Below, one piece after another: positions 16,197 through 27,275 of a DNA stretch of 64,000 nucleotides. The stretch comes from an uncultured Propionibacterium sp. (lineage in GTDB: Bacteria; Actinomycetota; Actinomycetes; Propionibacteriales; Propionibacteriaceae), in assembly GCA_938036835.1 (NCBI GenBank), contig CALHWB010000054.1:62001-126000 (forward strand), read 5' to 3'. Within the stretch, counting starts at the first letter, position 1. Every line of letters begins with the position of its first letter. The notes beneath the pieces were generated by a model. The model had not been told where the DNA came from. It was given only the letters and a program-made list of their open reading frames with translations, and did not search any database. The position numbers and the translations under genes are program-made.

Positions 16197-18581
16197 ATGA
16201 CTGAAACCGCCACCCTGCTTGAGGGACTCAACCCGCCCCAACGCGCCGCCGTATTGCATGCCGGTGCACCGGTACTGGTGGTTGCCGGTGCGGGCTCGGG
16301 CAAGACCCGGGTACTGACCTGCCGGATCGCCCATCTGATCGATGCCCGGGAAGTCCATCCGGGCTCGATACTGGCAATCACCTTCACCAACAAGGCGGCC
16401 GCGGAGATGCGGTCTCGGGTTGCCGGACTGGTCGGCAACCGAGCCAGGGCGATGTGGGTGTCGACCTTCCATTCGGCATGCGTACGGATCCTGCGGGCCG
16501 ATATCGACGCCCTGGGGTACCGGAAAACCTTCTCCATCTACGACGACACCGACGCCAAGCGACTGATGGGGCTGGTGTGCCGGGATCTGAATCTAGACCC
16601 CAAGCGGTTTCCGCCCCGCCAGATCCTAAACCAGGTAGGTGCTTGGAAGAACGAGGTCATCGGCCCCGGCCGGGCGGCGGCGCTGGCCACCGGAATGGCT
16701 GAGGCGCCTGCCGCCTGCTACACCGAATACCAGAAGCGGCTGCGGGCGGCGAATGCGCTGGACTTCGACGATCTGATCATGACCACGGTCGAGCTGTTCA
16801 CCGCCCACCCGGAGATCCGGGAGTCTTACCGCCGCCGCTTTCGCCAGGTTCTGGTGGATGAATACCAGGACACCAATCATGCGCAGTATCTGCTGATCAA
16901 ACAGCTTTGCGGAGACCTGGGTGTCGAGGACGGCCTGGCACCTGGTACCCCGCGAATCGCTCCCGGTGAACTGATGGTGGTGGGGGACTCCGACCAGTCG
17001 ATCTACGCCTTCCGGGGCGCCACCATCCGCAATATCCTGGATTTCGCCACCGATTTCCCGGGCGCGCAGACCGTGCTGCTCGAACAAAACTACCGCTCGA
17101 CCCAAACCGTGCTGTCGGCCGCGAACGCGGTGATCAGCCACAACCCGAACCGGCCGACCAAGAATTTGTGGTCCGATTTAGGGGCGGGAGACCGCATCGT
17201 TGGCTATGTCGCCGACACCGAACACGACGAGGCGCGCTATATCGCCGGCGAGATCGACCGGCTGGCCGATGGCGGGCAGGGCGGTTACGGGGACACGGCG
17301 GTCTTCTATCGCACGAACGCCCAATCGCGTGCCCTGGAAGAGGTCTTCGTCAGGTTGGGTCTGCCCTACCGGGTGGTTGGCGGGGTGCGATTCTACGAAC
17401 GTCGCGAGATTCGCGACGCCATCGCCTATCTGCGGGCCATCGCAAACCCCGCCGACGACGTCTCGGTGCGGCGGATCCTGAACGTCCCCAAACGGGGGAT
17501 CGGTGAGCGAGCCGAGACGGCGCTGGAGATGCTGGCGGCAAATCGGCAGATCAGCTTTGCCGAGGCAATCGAGGAGGCTGCCCAGGCACCCGGGCTGGCC
17601 GCCAGGTCGCTGAACCAGATACGTGCCTTCGCCGAGATGATGGCCGGCTTCCGGGCAATGGTGGCTGCCGGGTCGCCGGCCAATGAGATCCTTGAGGCGG
17701 TGCTGATGCGCAGCGGCATGCTCGATGAACTGCGCAATTCGACCGATCCGCAAGACGAGACCCGTGCGGAGAACCTCATCGAACTGGTGAATGTAGCCGA
17801 GGAATTCGTCTCCCAGGCCGGTGCCCGGGATCTGAACCAAGATGAGACCGGTCGATCCGAGGCGGCGCCAGCCGCCGGTTCCGCGGACGGTGCGGCCGAT
17901 GGGGCCGCCGAGCTGGCCTTCGGCATGGCCGAACCCGATGCCTCGTTGAGTGCCTTCCTGGAACGGATTGCGCTGGTGGCCGACAGCGATCAGCTACCCG
18001 ACTCGAATACCGATCAAGGTGCGATCACCCTGATGACCCTGCACACCGCCAAGGGCTTGGAATTCGACACCGTCTTCCTGACCGGTTTGGAGGATGGCGT
18101 GTTTCCCCACCGCCGTGCGATGGTCGACTCCGATGAACTGGCCGAGGAGCGCAGACTGGCCTATGTCGGCATCACCCGGGCCCGCAAGCGGCTGTACCTG
18201 ACCAGAGCGGTTGAGCGGTCGATGTTCGGTTCTCCGGTCTACAATCCGGCTTCGTGTTTCCTGGCGGAGATCCCGGCTGGGCTGATCGATTGGCGTCGGC
18301 TCGATGACCGGCCCGCGAACTGGGCGATCCAGCAGGCCGGCCGGACGACCAGCGCACGCATGCGGCCGGATCGGGTGCCGGCATTCGGTTCGGGCCGGGG
18401 CCCCTCACCCAAACCGCTGCCCATACTGCGCGTCGGCGATCGCGTCCTGCACAGCGGTTTCGGGCTGGGCACGGTGCTGGCGACCAGCGGCGACAAAGAC
18501 AATGCGAAGGCAGATGTGGATTTCGGTTCTGCCGGGGTGAAGCGGCTAGCGTTGCGGTACGCGCCGCTCGAGAAGCTCTGA
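16197..18581 (+). CDS. pcrA: ATP-dependent DNA helicase PcrA/UvrD
   Basis: 794 residues, full superfamily 1A length. Motifs in order: Q-motif LNPPQRAAVLHAG, Walker A GAGSGKTRVL (31-40), Ia TFTNKAAAEM, II VDEYQDTNHAQ, III GDSDQSIYAFRGA, IV LEQNYRST, V TLHTAKGLEFDTVFL with GLEDGVFPH, VI EERRLAYVGITRARKRLYLT. The C-terminus has a Tudor-like domain (GDRVLHSGFGLGTVLATSGD) typical of PcrA, which contacts RNA polymerase. A 3'-5' helicase of nucleotide excision repair and replication-fork clearance. It occupies the uvrD1 position of the conserved actinobacterial order uvrD1-sucC-sucD-DUF6350-purN-purH; here sucC is only a vestige. Confidence 0.97.
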   Translation: MTETATLLEGLNPPQRAAVLHAGAPVLVVAGAGSGKTRVLTCRIAHLIDAREVHPGSILAITFTNKAAAEMRSRVAGLVGNRARAMWVSTFHSACVRILRADIDALGYRKTFSIYDDTDAKRLMGLVCRDLNLDPKRFPPRQILNQVGAWKNEVIGPGRAAALATGMAEAPAACYTEYQKRLRAANALDFDDLIMTTVELFTAHPEIRESYRRRFRQVLVDEYQDTNHAQYLLIKQLCGDLGVEDGLAPGTPRIAPGELMVVGDSDQSIYAFRGATIRNILDFATDFPGAQTVLLEQNYRSTQTVLSAANAVISHNPNRPTKNLWSDLGAGDRIVGYVADTEHDEARYIAGEIDRLADGGQGGYGDTAVFYRTNAQSRALEEVFVRLGLPYRVVGGVRFYERREIRDAIAYLRAIANPADDVSVRRILNVPKRGIGERAETALEMLAANRQISFAEAIEEAAQAPGLAARSLNQIRAFAEMMAGFRAMVAAGSPANEILEAVLMRSGMLDELRNSTDPQDETRAENLIELVNVAEEFVSQAGARDLNQDETGRSEAAPAAGSADGAADGAAELAFGMAEPDASLSAFLERIALVADSDQLPDSNTDQGAITLMTLHTAKGLEFDTVFLTGLEDGVFPHRRAMVDSDELAEERRLAYVGITRARKRLYLTRAVERSMFGSPVYNPASCFLAEIPAGLIDWRRLDDRPANWAIQQAGRTTSARMRPDRVPAFGSGRGPSPKPLPILRVGDRVLHSGFGLGTVLATSGDKDNAKADVDFGSAGVKRLALRYAPLEKL

Positions 18582-18612
18582 TCGGACACGATCGACCGGT
18601 TAGGCTGGGCGG

Positions 18613-18783
18613 GTGGACCTCCACGAATACCAGGCTCGTGACTCATTCGAAAATCGCGACGTGCCGGTGCCGCGCGGTAGCGCGCCGGGCAGCGCCGGGC
18701 AGGTCGCCTTCGAGCCGGTTGGGGTAGTCGGTCGCACCCCGGGCGGAACAGCGGCCTTAACGCGAGAGATTCTGCAGGGTTGA
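18613..18783 (+). pseudogene. Vestige of succinyl-CoA synthetase beta subunit (sucC), internally deleted
   Basis: GTG 18613 opens a 56-codon frame beginning VDLHEYQARDSFENRDVPVP, which matches the start of SucC (M-DL-EYQA+ELF-K-GVPV-x-G). It then runs into GVVGRTPGGTAALTREILQG and stops. The second part aligns with the SucC segment around residues 75-95 (GGVK-A-TPEEA...A-xILG), so about 50 internal codons and the whole ATP-grasp and CoA-binding parts are gone; sucD is absent. The position between pcrA and DUF6350 is exactly where Mycobacterium tuberculosis has sucC-sucD (Rv0951-Rv0952). The stop overlaps the next gene's ATG. Non-functional. Confidence 0.75.
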
Positions 18784-20084
18784 TGGGTTTCGGTCGGCGG
18801 CGGAAAACCGAACAGAGCGAGCGTATCCGGGAACTACAGGCCGTCCGGGCCGAGCCGGTTGGCTGGCGGGCGCCCTGGCCCCTGCTGACCATGGCCGCGG
18901 CGGGAGTCACCGCGCTGGCTGGTTGGCTGCTGGTGGTGGGGTTCTGTGTTCTCGGCTGGATCCAGGTGCCGGCGATCAAGCCGGCGGCTGCCGTGTCGAT
19001 GGGCTGCCAGGGCTGGCTGCTGGCGAACGGGGTGCCGGTGAGCCTGCCGGGTGGCCAGGTTTCGATCATGCCGCTGGGATTGACCGGCGTCATCTGCTGG
19101 GTGGGATCCGCTTGCCTGGGAGTGGTCGCGGCACGTTCCCGGGCACCCGGATCGGCCGGTGCCGGCGCCCGGGTGCTGCGGGTGGGGCTGGTGTTCTCCG
19201 CCAGCTATCTCGCGATCCTGGCCGGCGTCCGGCTACTCGTCCATGACGCATCGACCGGCGGTTCGCCGTTGTTCGCCGCGCTGGTATTCAGCCTGTTGCT
19301 CGGCCTGATCGGTGCCGCCCGCGCCCACCGATGGCGGCCGGCGAACCGATCCCACTTGTTGCTGACCGGATTGCGTGCGGTCACGGCCGGGCTGGCCGTG
19401 TTGGCGATCACCGGCGCGCTGGTATTCACCGCCGCGTTGTGGACCGGCCGGGAACGGTTCATCCAGATCCATGATTCGCTGGGAGCCGGCGGCCTGGGCG
19501 GGGTGATGCTGCTGCTGAGCCAGCTGGCCTGGCTGCCCAACTACATCATGTGGTGTGGTTCCTGGGCACTGGGGGCGGGTATCCAGCTTGGCTTGCAGAC
19601 GGTGATCTCCCCGGCCCAGACCACCGTTGGACTGCTGCCGGCGATTCCGGTGCTGGGTACGGTGCCGCCCGCCGGGCCGATGCCTCGGATGGCATTGTGG
19701 TGGCTGGCCAGCGGGGCGCTGGCCGGTATCGTCAGCGCGCTGATCGGGGTTCGTGGTTTTCAAACCGAACTCCGGACGCGCAGCAGCGAGGCCGGGGCCG
19801 ACCTGACTGCGATCGTGGGCGCCGGGATCGGTATGGCCACCGGAGCCTTCTTCACGCTGCTGCAGATTCCGGCCGGCGGCGACCTGGGGGCGATTCGGCT
19901 GGTCGATCTGGGCGCTCGGCTCGGCCCCCTGGCGATCATGGCACCCACCTCGCTCGGGCTGGCCGGGATGGCCACCGGCTGGCTACTCGGCTGGCGGGCG
20001 GGTCGGCAACCGACCCGGCAAGCCGGAGACGACCCGGCAGCCGTGGCCGAGGCCGAGGTGTCCACCGCAGTGATCGACGGGTAG
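18783..20084 (+). CDS. DUF6350 family integral membrane protein
   Basis: 433 residues from ATG 18783, which overlaps the stop of the sucC vestige. After a short charged start (FGRRRKTEQSERIRELQ) there are about ten hydrophobic segments (for example PLLTMAAAGVTALAGWLLVV, LVFSASYLAILAGVRLLV, ALAGIVSALIGVRGF), ending in a hydrophilic tail. No catalytic motif. DUF6350 proteins are an actinobacterial family placed next to sucCD and purN (Rv0955 in M. tuberculosis); function is not established. The 10-bp gap to purN suggests cotranscription. Confidence 0.8.
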   Translation: MGFGRRRKTEQSERIRELQAVRAEPVGWRAPWPLLTMAAAGVTALAGWLLVVGFCVLGWIQVPAIKPAAAVSMGCQGWLLANGVPVSLPGGQVSIMPLGLTGVICWVGSACLGVVAARSRAPGSAGAGARVLRVGLVFSASYLAILAGVRLLVHDASTGGSPLFAALVFSLLLGLIGAARAHRWRPANRSHLLLTGLRAVTAGLAVLAITGALVFTAALWTGRERFIQIHDSLGAGGLGGVMLLLSQLAWLPNYIMWCGSWALGAGIQLGLQTVISPAQTTVGLLPAIPVLGTVPPAGPMPRMALWWLASGALAGIVSALIGVRGFQTELRTRSSEAGADLTAIVGAGIGMATGAFFTLLQIPAGGDLGAIRLVDLGARLGPLAIMAPTSLGLAGMATGWLLGWRAGRQPTRQAGDDPAAVAEAEVSTAVIDG

Positions 20085-20094
20085 GCTCGTCACC

Positions 20095-20655
20095 GTGGGA
20101 GCCAGGGTGGTGGTGCTTGTATCCGGGACGGGAACGTTGCTGCAAGCCTTGTTGGACGAGGCTGCCGGTTTCCGGGTGGTCGCGGTGGGCGCGGATCGCA
20201 GCGGGATCCCGGCGCTCGACCGGGCTACCGCGGCGGGCGTCGCCACCTTCAGCGTCCCGATGCTGCCCGACCGCGCCGAGTGGGATGCCGCTTTGACTCG
20301 TGCGGTCGGCATCCACCGGCCGGATCTGGTGGTGGGCGCCGGGTTCATGAGGCTGGTAGGTCCCACCTTCCTGGCTGCCTACGGCGGCCGGTTCATCAAC
20401 AGCCATCCGGCGCTGCTGCCCAGTTTTCCCGGGATGCATGGCGTGCGCGATGCGCTAGCCGCCGGGGTGAAGGTGAGCGGTGCCACCATCTTCATGGTGG
20501 ACGCCGGCATCGACACCGGCAGGATCATCGCCCAGCGCGCCGTCGAGGTGCTCGACGGCGACACCGAACAGACCCTGCACGAGCGAATCAAGGTGGTCGA
20601 GCGGGAACTGCTCGTCCAAGTGGTCAAGGAACTCACGGAGATCGAGCATGACTGA
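20095..20655 (+). CDS. purN: Phosphoribosylglycinamide formyltransferase
   Basis: 186 residues starting at GTG 20095. GAR transformylase, third step of purine synthesis, transfers formyl from 10-formyl-THF to GAR. Evidence: N-terminal [20 protein letters not shown] (phosphate loop; SGTGT in place of the commoner SG.GSN), the folate and catalytic segment [20 protein letters not shown] with the N-H pair, and [18 protein letters not shown] with the catalytic Asp. The stop overlaps the purH start by 8 bp. The locus purN-purH-folD couples the two formyl-THF-using purine steps with the enzyme that makes the cofactor. Confidence 0.95.
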   Translation: MGARVVVLVSGTGTLLQALLDEAAGFRVVAVGADRSGIPALDRATAAGVATFSVPMLPDRAEWDAALTRAVGIHRPDLVVGAGFMRLVGPTFLAAYGGRFINSHPALLPSFPGMHGVRDALAAGVKVSGATIFMVDAGIDTGRIIAQRAVEVLDGDTEQTLHERIKVVERELLVQVVKELTEIEHD

Positions 20656-22207
20656 ACTGCTACCCATCCGGCGCGCCCTGGTTTCGGTTTACGACAAGAC
20701 CCGCCTGGTGGAGTTGGGCCAGGCCCTGGCCGCCGCCGGCGTCGAGATCGTCTCGACCGGTTCCACCGCGGCCCGGCTCGCCGAAGCGGGCGTGGCGGTG
20801 CTGCCGGTGGAGGAACTGACCGGATTCCCCGAATGCCTAGACGGCCGGGTCAAGACCCTGCACCCCAAGGTGCACGCCGGTATCCTGGCCGACCGGCGGC
20901 TGGCGGAGCATCGGGCCCAACTGGGCGAATTGGGCGTGGTGCCCTTTGACCTGGTGGTGGTGAACCTCTATCCGTTCGCGCATACGGTGGCCTCCGGTGC
21001 CGGGGCGGACCAATGCGTGGAGCAGATCGACATCGGTGGCCCCGCCATGGTGCGTGCGGCGGCTAAGAACCATCCCAGCGTTGCGGTGATCACCGCTGCC
21101 GACCAGTACGACCTGATCCTCGGGGCGCTGGCTGCCGGCGGTACCGATCTGGCATTGCGTCGCCGGCTGGCCGCCCAGGCCTTTGCGCATACCGCCGCCT
21201 ACGACGTCGCGGTGGCCCACTGGATGGGCGGTGTGCTGACCGGCACCTCGGATGGGGATGGTTTCCCGGCCTTCCTCGGCCGGGTCTGGACGAAGGCGGG
21301 CGTGCTGCGCTATGGGGAGAATTCCCACCAGCCGGCGGCGTTGTATGCCGATCAGAGCGGGCCAGCCGGGATCGCCGCGGCCCGGCAACTGCATGGCAAG
21401 CAGATGAGCTACAACAACTACACCGATGCCGATGCCGCCTACCGGGCCGCCCACGATTTTGCCGAGCCCGCGGTGGCCATCGTCAAACACGCCAACCCCT
21501 GCGGTATCGCCCTGGGCGTGGACATCGCCGAGGCCCATCGCAAGGCCCACGCCTGCGACCCGGTGTCCGCCTTCGGCGGGGTGATCGCCGCCAACCGTCC
21601 GGTGTCGGTGGCAATGGCCGAGCAGGTGGCCGAGGTTTTCACCGAGGTGATCGTCGCGCCCGGCTATGACGAAGGGGCGGTCGAACTGCTCAGCGCCAAG
21701 AAGGGCATCCGCGTTCTTGCCGTGACGAGCTATGCCCATCCCGGCCGGCAGCTGACACCGATCTCGGGAGGCGTCCTGGTGCAAGCCCCGGACCGCATCG
21801 ATGCTCCCGGTGACGACCCGGCGAATTGGCAGTTGGCGGCCGGTTCGCCGGCCGATCCGGCGACCCTGGCCGATCTCGCCTTCGCCTGGCGTGCGGTGCG
21901 GGCGGTGAAATCCAATGCGATCCTGCTGGCTAGGCACCAGGCCTCGGTCGGTGTGGGGATGGGACAGGTCAACCGGGTGGATTCCTGCCGGCTGGCGGTT
22001 GCCCGGGCCGGAGACCGGGCGGCCGGTTCGGTGGCCGCCTCGGATGCCTTCTTCCCATTCCCGGACGGCCCGCAGATCCTCATCGACGGCGGGGTGCGAG
22101 CCATCGTCCAACCGGGTGGTTCGGTGCGCGATGCCCAGACCATCGCCGCCGCGGATGCCGCCGGTATCACGATGTACTTCACAGCCACCCGGCACTTCTT
22201 CCACTAG
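20648..22207 (+). CDS. purH: Bifunctional AICAR formyltransferase/IMP cyclohydrolase
   Basis: 519 residues from ATG 20648, overlapping purN. The N-terminal MGS-like cyclohydrolase domain is [20 protein letters not shown] through [18 protein letters not shown]; the C-terminal AICARFT domain has [30 protein letters not shown] (catalytic Lys-His region) and [19 protein letters not shown]. It catalyses the last two steps to IMP. Full length, all motifs intact. Part of the purN-purH-folD operon. Confidence 0.97.
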   Translation: MTELLPIRRALVSVYDKTRLVELGQALAAAGVEIVSTGSTAARLAEAGVAVLPVEELTGFPECLDGRVKTLHPKVHAGILADRRLAEHRAQLGELGVVPFDLVVVNLYPFAHTVASGAGADQCVEQIDIGGPAMVRAAAKNHPSVAVITAADQYDLILGALAAGGTDLALRRRLAAQAFAHTAAYDVAVAHWMGGVLTGTSDGDGFPAFLGRVWTKAGVLRYGENSHQPAALYADQSGPAGIAAARQLHGKQMSYNNYTDADAAYRAAHDFAEPAVAIVKHANPCGIALGVDIAEAHRKAHACDPVSAFGGVIAANRPVSVAMAEQVAEVFTEVIVAPGYDEGAVELLSAKKGIRVLAVTSYAHPGRQLTPISGGVLVQAPDRIDAPGDDPANWQLAAGSPADPATLADLAFAWRAVRAVKSNAILLARHQASVGVGMGQVNRVDSCRLAVARAGDRAAGSVAASDAFFPFPDGPQILIDGGVRAIVQPGGSVRDAQTIAAADAAGITMYFTATRHFFH

Positions 22208-22215
22208 GAGCGGTC

Positions 22216-23067
22216 ATGGTCGCCAGAACCCTGGACGGAAGGGCTGCCCAGGCCGAGATCAAGGCCGAACTGGTCACCCGGGTGGCCGAGTTGCGCAGGC
22301 GAGGGATCGTACCGGGCCTGGGTACGATCCTGGTCGGGGACGACCCGGCGAGCCAGAGCTATGTGCGCATGAAGCACCGGGATTGCGAACAGGTGGGCAT
22401 CGCCTCGGTCCGGATCGAGCTGCCGGCCGGTACATCTCAGGACCAGCTGCAAAAGGCGATCGCCCGGTTGAATGCCGATCCAGCCTGCACCGGTTACCTG
22501 ATCCAGTTGCCGTTACCCCGCCACCTGAACGCTTTTGAGGCCCTCGGCATGGTGGACCCGGGCAAGGATTGCGATGGCCTGCACCCGATGAATCTGGGCC
22601 GGTTGGTGTTGGGGGAGCCGGGACCGTTGCCCTGCACACCTTGGGGGATCGTCGATCTGTTGCGGCGAAACCGGATCGAATTGTCCGGAGCCGAGGTGTG
22701 CGTGATCGGCCGCGGCACCACCGTGGGCCGCCCCCTGGGGCTGATCCTTTCCAGCCGCACCGAGAACGCCACCGTCACCTTGTGCCATACCGGGACGCGG
22801 GACCTCGCGGAGCACACCCGGCGCGCCGATATTGTCATTGCGGCGGCCGGAGTGCCCGGCATGGTCACCGCCGGCATGCTGCGGGCCGGTGCGGTAGTGG
22901 TGGACGTCGGGGTGAGCCGGGTCGGTGGGGTAATCACCGGAGACCTGGCTCCCGATGTTTGGGACAGGGCCGGCTGGGTGACGCCGAATCCGGGTGGGAT
23001 CGGCCCCATGACCCGGGCCATGCTGCTCAGCAATGTCGTGCAGCTCGCCGAGGCAGGGGCGTCCTAG
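22216..23067 (+). CDS. folD: Methylenetetrahydrofolate dehydrogenase/cyclohydrolase
   Basis: 283 residues, ATG 22216, 8 bp after purH with AGGAGCGG upstream. Interconverts 5,10-methylene-THF and 10-formyl-THF with NADP(H). Visible marks: [16 protein letters not shown] with the catalytic Lys, [33 protein letters not shown] region, the NADP loop [16 protein letters not shown] and the end [18 protein letters not shown]. Supplies formyl-THF to PurN and PurH encoded immediately upstream. Confidence 0.97.
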   Translation: MVARTLDGRAAQAEIKAELVTRVAELRRRGIVPGLGTILVGDDPASQSYVRMKHRDCEQVGIASVRIELPAGTSQDQLQKAIARLNADPACTGYLIQLPLPRHLNAFEALGMVDPGKDCDGLHPMNLGRLVLGEPGPLPCTPWGIVDLLRRNRIELSGAEVCVIGRGTTVGRPLGLILSSRTENATVTLCHTGTRDLAEHTRRADIVIAAAGVPGMVTAGMLRAGAVVVDVGVSRVGGVITGDLAPDVWDRAGWVTPNPGGIGPMTRAMLLSNVVQLAEAGAS

Positions 23068-23370
23068 GTGGCCAGTCGTCTCGAGGCGCCGGAGCGGGTT
23101 CGTGGCACCCTGAGCCCCTGGGTGCTGCTGGGAGTGCTGGTCTTCTTCCTGGGCGGGGTGCTGCTGGTGGCCACCAGGCATTGGCGCCGGGGGTCCGTGC
23201 TGATCGGGGGATCATTGGTGCTGGCCGGGTTCGCTCGCCTGGTGTTACCGCAGCAGATAGCTGGATTGCTGGTGGTTCGCCATCGAGCCTTCGACGTGGC
23301 GATCATGATGGGGGCCGGGGTGACGATCATGGCGTTGGGCATGGCGGTACCCGGGGTGTATACGGGCTGA
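23068..23370 (+). CDS. DUF3017 family membrane protein
   Basis: 100 residues beginning directly after the folD stop (GTG start). Three hydrophobic helices: WVLLGVLVFFLGGVLLVATR, RGSVLIGGSLVLAGFARLVL and DVAIMMGAGVTIMALGMAV. Gene order folD-DUF3017-mdh is widely conserved in Actinomycetota; the function of the family is unknown. Last gene of the purN operon, ending ahead of a hairpin. Confidence 0.85.
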   Translation: MASRLEAPERVRGTLSPWVLLGVLVFFLGGVLLVATRHWRRGSVLIGGSLVLAGFARLVLPQQIAGLLVVRHRAFDVAIMMGAGVTIMALGMAVPGVYTG

Positions 23371-23496
23371 CTTGACCAGTGGCAGTCGCAAACCACCGCC
23401 GGATTGCAGGGCCACCGCGAGGCTGCCCAGTCACGCACGGTGCGGGATGACGCCGGGTGCGCGTGCTGCCGGCTGATAGGTCCTTCGGCCGCCACG

Positions 23497-23534
23497 GGCG
23501 AGGGGCACACCCGCGGCCGGGCGCGCCCCTCGCC
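23497..23534. terminator. Bidirectional hairpin between DUF3017 gene and mdh
   Basis: A perfect 10-bp stem (GGCGAGGGGC and its complement) around an 18-nt GC-rich loop, between the convergent ends of the folD operon and mdh. No T-tract. Confidence 0.65.
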
Positions 23535-23548
23535 GATAGCCGTCGATG

Positions 23549-24864
<1,316 letters not shown>

Positions 24865-25698
24865 TCATCCGGTACCGGCGTGCGGCCGGGCTGCGGATGG
24901 GAGCGTGGGCTCGGCCACCATCACCTCGACCTCCAACTCGGATAGGGCCGCAAGCGCCGAATCGTCGATACCGGGATCGACCACCATGTGAGTGAACTCG
25001 GTGACCTCGCCCAACCGATACAGGGCACGACGCCCGATCTTGGCGTGGTCGAGCAACAGCACTCTTCGTTGCCCGGCCCGCCGGAGCGCCCGCTTCATCA
25101 GGAGCTGGGACTCGTCTTGGTGATATAAGGTCTGGCCCTGCAATGCCGAGGTCGACAGGAACACGATATCCGCCGCGAGACCGGCAACACTCTGTTCGGC
25201 CAAAGCCCCCACGAAGGACGCGGATCGGCGATCGAACAAGCCCCCAAGGCAGATCATCCGGATCCGGTCGCAGGCCCGCAACTGGTCGATGGCGATGAGG
25301 AAGTTGGTTATCACGGTCAACTCCTCGAAGCGCGACAGCAACGGAACCAGTTGCAGCGAGGTGGTCGAGTCGTCCAGCAGTACCACATCGCCATCGTCGA
25401 TCAGGTTCACCGCGGTACGGGCGATGGCCTCCTTCTCGGGCAATCGGGCACGCCGCCGGTACTCGAGGTCGGCTTCGAACTGCGTCGAAGGCATGACGGA
25501 GGCCCCACCGCGGATCTTGCGCAACAGTCCGCGCCGGCCGAGTTCGTCGAGATCGCGATGAATGGTCATCCGGCTGACATCCAGGGCTTCCGCTAGGGCT
25601 TCCACATGCACAGTGCCGTCCTGCTGGGCCTCCTGCAGGATGAACTCGTGCCGTGCCAGCTTGCCCCGCACCTTCGAGTTTGGCGTCATGGCGTGCAT
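24865..25698 (-). CDS. DeoR/GlpR-family transcriptional repressor
   Basis: 277 residues. N-terminal winged helix (ARHEFILQEAQQDGTVHVEA then LAEALDVSRMTIHRDLDELG, RRGLLRKIRGGA) followed by the DeoR sensor domain, a SIS-like sugar-phosphate-binding fold (KEAIARTAVNLIDDGDVVLL, DDSTTSLQLVPLL, VFLSTSALQGQTLYHQDES, LLLDHAKIGRRAL). Such regulators release DNA on binding a phosphorylated sugar. It lies 33 bp downstream of a PfkB kinase on the same strand and across a 600-bp region from a sugar ABC operon, so it most likely represses the whole cluster. Starts at ATG 25698 or three codons later. Confidence 0.92.
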   Translation of the reverse strand: MHAMTPNSKVRGKLARHEFILQEAQQDGTVHVEALAEALDVSRMTIHRDLDELGRRGLLRKIRGGASVMPSTQFEADLEYRRRARLPEKEAIARTAVNLIDDGDVVLLDDSTTSLQLVPLLSRFEELTVITNFLIAIDQLRACDRIRMICLGGLFDRRSASFVGALAEQSVAGLAADIVFLSTSALQGQTLYHQDESQLLMKRALRRAGQRRVLLLDHAKIGRRALYRLGEVTEFTHMVVDPGIDDSALAALSELEVEVMVAEPTLPSAARPHAGTG

Positions 25699-25731
25699 CT
25701 CAATGCGATCGGGGTCCTTCCCGCGGACGGG

Positions 25732-26673
25732 CTATGGGCGTTCTGCGGTCTTCTGGAATGCTTCGACCTGGGCAAGATCGACTATTCCAGCATCCGAGCC
25801 TAGACCGGTCGCCACCAGGGAACCACAGGCCAGCCCCCGGTCAACGGCTCTTTCGAGGCCCAGCCCACCGATCAGGCCCGAGATGAATCCGGAGGTGAAC
25901 GCGTCACCGCAGCCCGTGGAGTCGACCACATCCACCTTGTAGGGGGCGATCACCTCTTCCTGGGTGCCCCGGACGGCCACCGATACGCCTTCGGCGCCCA
26001 TGGTGAGCAGCGTGCAGCCGACACCGGCGTCGTGCAGCCAACGAACGATGGCGGCGCGGTCCCGGGTGCCGACCAGCCAGCCGGCTTCCTCGATATTGGG
26101 CATCAGGTAATCGATATGAGGCAGGGACGGCATGATGACGTCCTGCGCGTCGTCCCGTGGGCTCATCAGGAAATCGCAGGTGGTGGTCGCCCCAAGCTCC
26201 TTGGCCTTGGCCAGGATTCGCCCCATCGGGGCGCCGTCGATACCGGGCAGCACGAACGCGCCGCCCATGTGGAAGACGGTGGCCGAATCCACCAGATCCC
26301 ACGGTACGTCATCCTCGCAGAGGGCGGCGTTTGCGCCGATGACATGCAACGCGGGCCGGGATCCGTCCCGGCGGATCGGCAGCAGACTGGACGACGTTTG
26401 CAGGACCGGGTCGACGACCAACCGGCTAACGTCTGCGCCATAGGAGGCTAGGGCGGAGCGCAGAAAGCCGCCTATGTTGTCGTTGCCGATCCGTCCCACG
26501 CTGACGACCTCATGCCCCAGCTTCGCCAGATTCATGGCTGGTGCGGCAGCGGTGCCCGCCACCGTGAACTTGATCTGTTGCAGGAAGGCCAGTTGCTGTC
26601 CGGCGGGGACACTCTCGAATGGCCAACCGAGCGCATCGGCGATATGTGCCCCAAAAGAAATAACCCGGGTCAT
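25732..26673 (-). CDS. PfkB-family carbohydrate kinase
   Basis: 313 residues from ATG 26673. Ribokinase fold: N-terminal RVISFGAHIADALGWPFESV, substrate loop FTVAGTAAAPAMNLAKLGHE (the GG of many PfkB proteins is AGTAAAP here), GRIGNDNIGGFL, MPNIEEAGWLVG and the catalytic signature DVVDSTGCGDAFTSGFISGL, with Asp as base and the GCGD anion hole. It phosphorylates a sugar or sugar derivative with ATP. It is read with DeoR and divergent from the ABC importer, SIS isomerase and aldolase, so it probably phosphorylates the imported compound. Substrate unknown. Confidence 0.9.
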   Translation of the reverse strand: MTRVISFGAHIADALGWPFESVPAGQQLAFLQQIKFTVAGTAAAPAMNLAKLGHEVVSVGRIGNDNIGGFLRSALASYGADVSRLVVDPVLQTSSSLLPIRRDGSRPALHVIGANAALCEDDVPWDLVDSATVFHMGGAFVLPGIDGAPMGRILAKAKELGATTTCDFLMSPRDDAQDVIMPSLPHIDYLMPNIEEAGWLVGTRDRAAIVRWLHDAGVGCTLLTMGAEGVSVAVRGTQEEVIAPYKVDVVDSTGCGDAFTSGFISGLIGGLGLERAVDRGLACGSLVATGLGSDAGIVDLAQVEAFQKTAERP

Positions 26674-27275
26674 GATCGGTCCCTTCTTGACTAGATGGGG
26701 GTACGCGACAATGCGTCCTCCCGGCCGCCGTGAACCCCGCCGGCTCGGCATCCGATGCTAACCCGCCGGCTCTACTTCAGCAAGCAGTGGCTGTTATAAG
26801 TCACATGAATGTCACAGTGGTTGGCGCAGCGCCCGGATCCGCATCGTATCGGTTTGGCGTGCCCGCCCACCCGGCCGGACCGGTTGCTCCCAGCATTCAC
26901 GATCTAGGTTGAATCACCTGATGAAACGGCTTTTACTGGATGGACAAGGGCGATCTTCCCGGGCACGCGGGTAGCTCGTCGAGCGATGGGAGCTGTGTCG
27001 TCCGGACGCTGCCCGGATGGTCCCAAAGGTTCCAGACCGGACGATGCGTTGATATGGATCACGGTTATGTAACAGATGAATCCGGGACGTTCACAGCCAC
27101 GAAGCCGGCGAATTAGTGTCCCCGTCATGCGGAGTCACGAAGTGGCCGAAGCGGGCCGACTCGCTGGCACCCGCCGCTGGCTGACGGCGCGTCGCATCGA
27201 TCGCGTCGCTATCCGCACCAACGAAGCGGGTGTGGGCGCCGCATCCTCAATGAAGACCGAGGGGGTTTTACGCGG
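26674..27275. promoter_or_regulatory. Divergent control region of the sugar cluster
   Basis: About 600 bp with no gene between the divergent PfkB and substrate-binding-protein starts. It must hold both promoters and DeoR operators. A direct repeat GTCACA (26800-26805 and 26811-26816, 11 bp apart, one helical turn) sits beside a TTATAA block that could be a minus-strand -10. A GAGGGGG ribosome site precedes the ABC operon. No clear inverted operator was found, and the length is unusually large for this compact genome. Confidence 0.35.
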
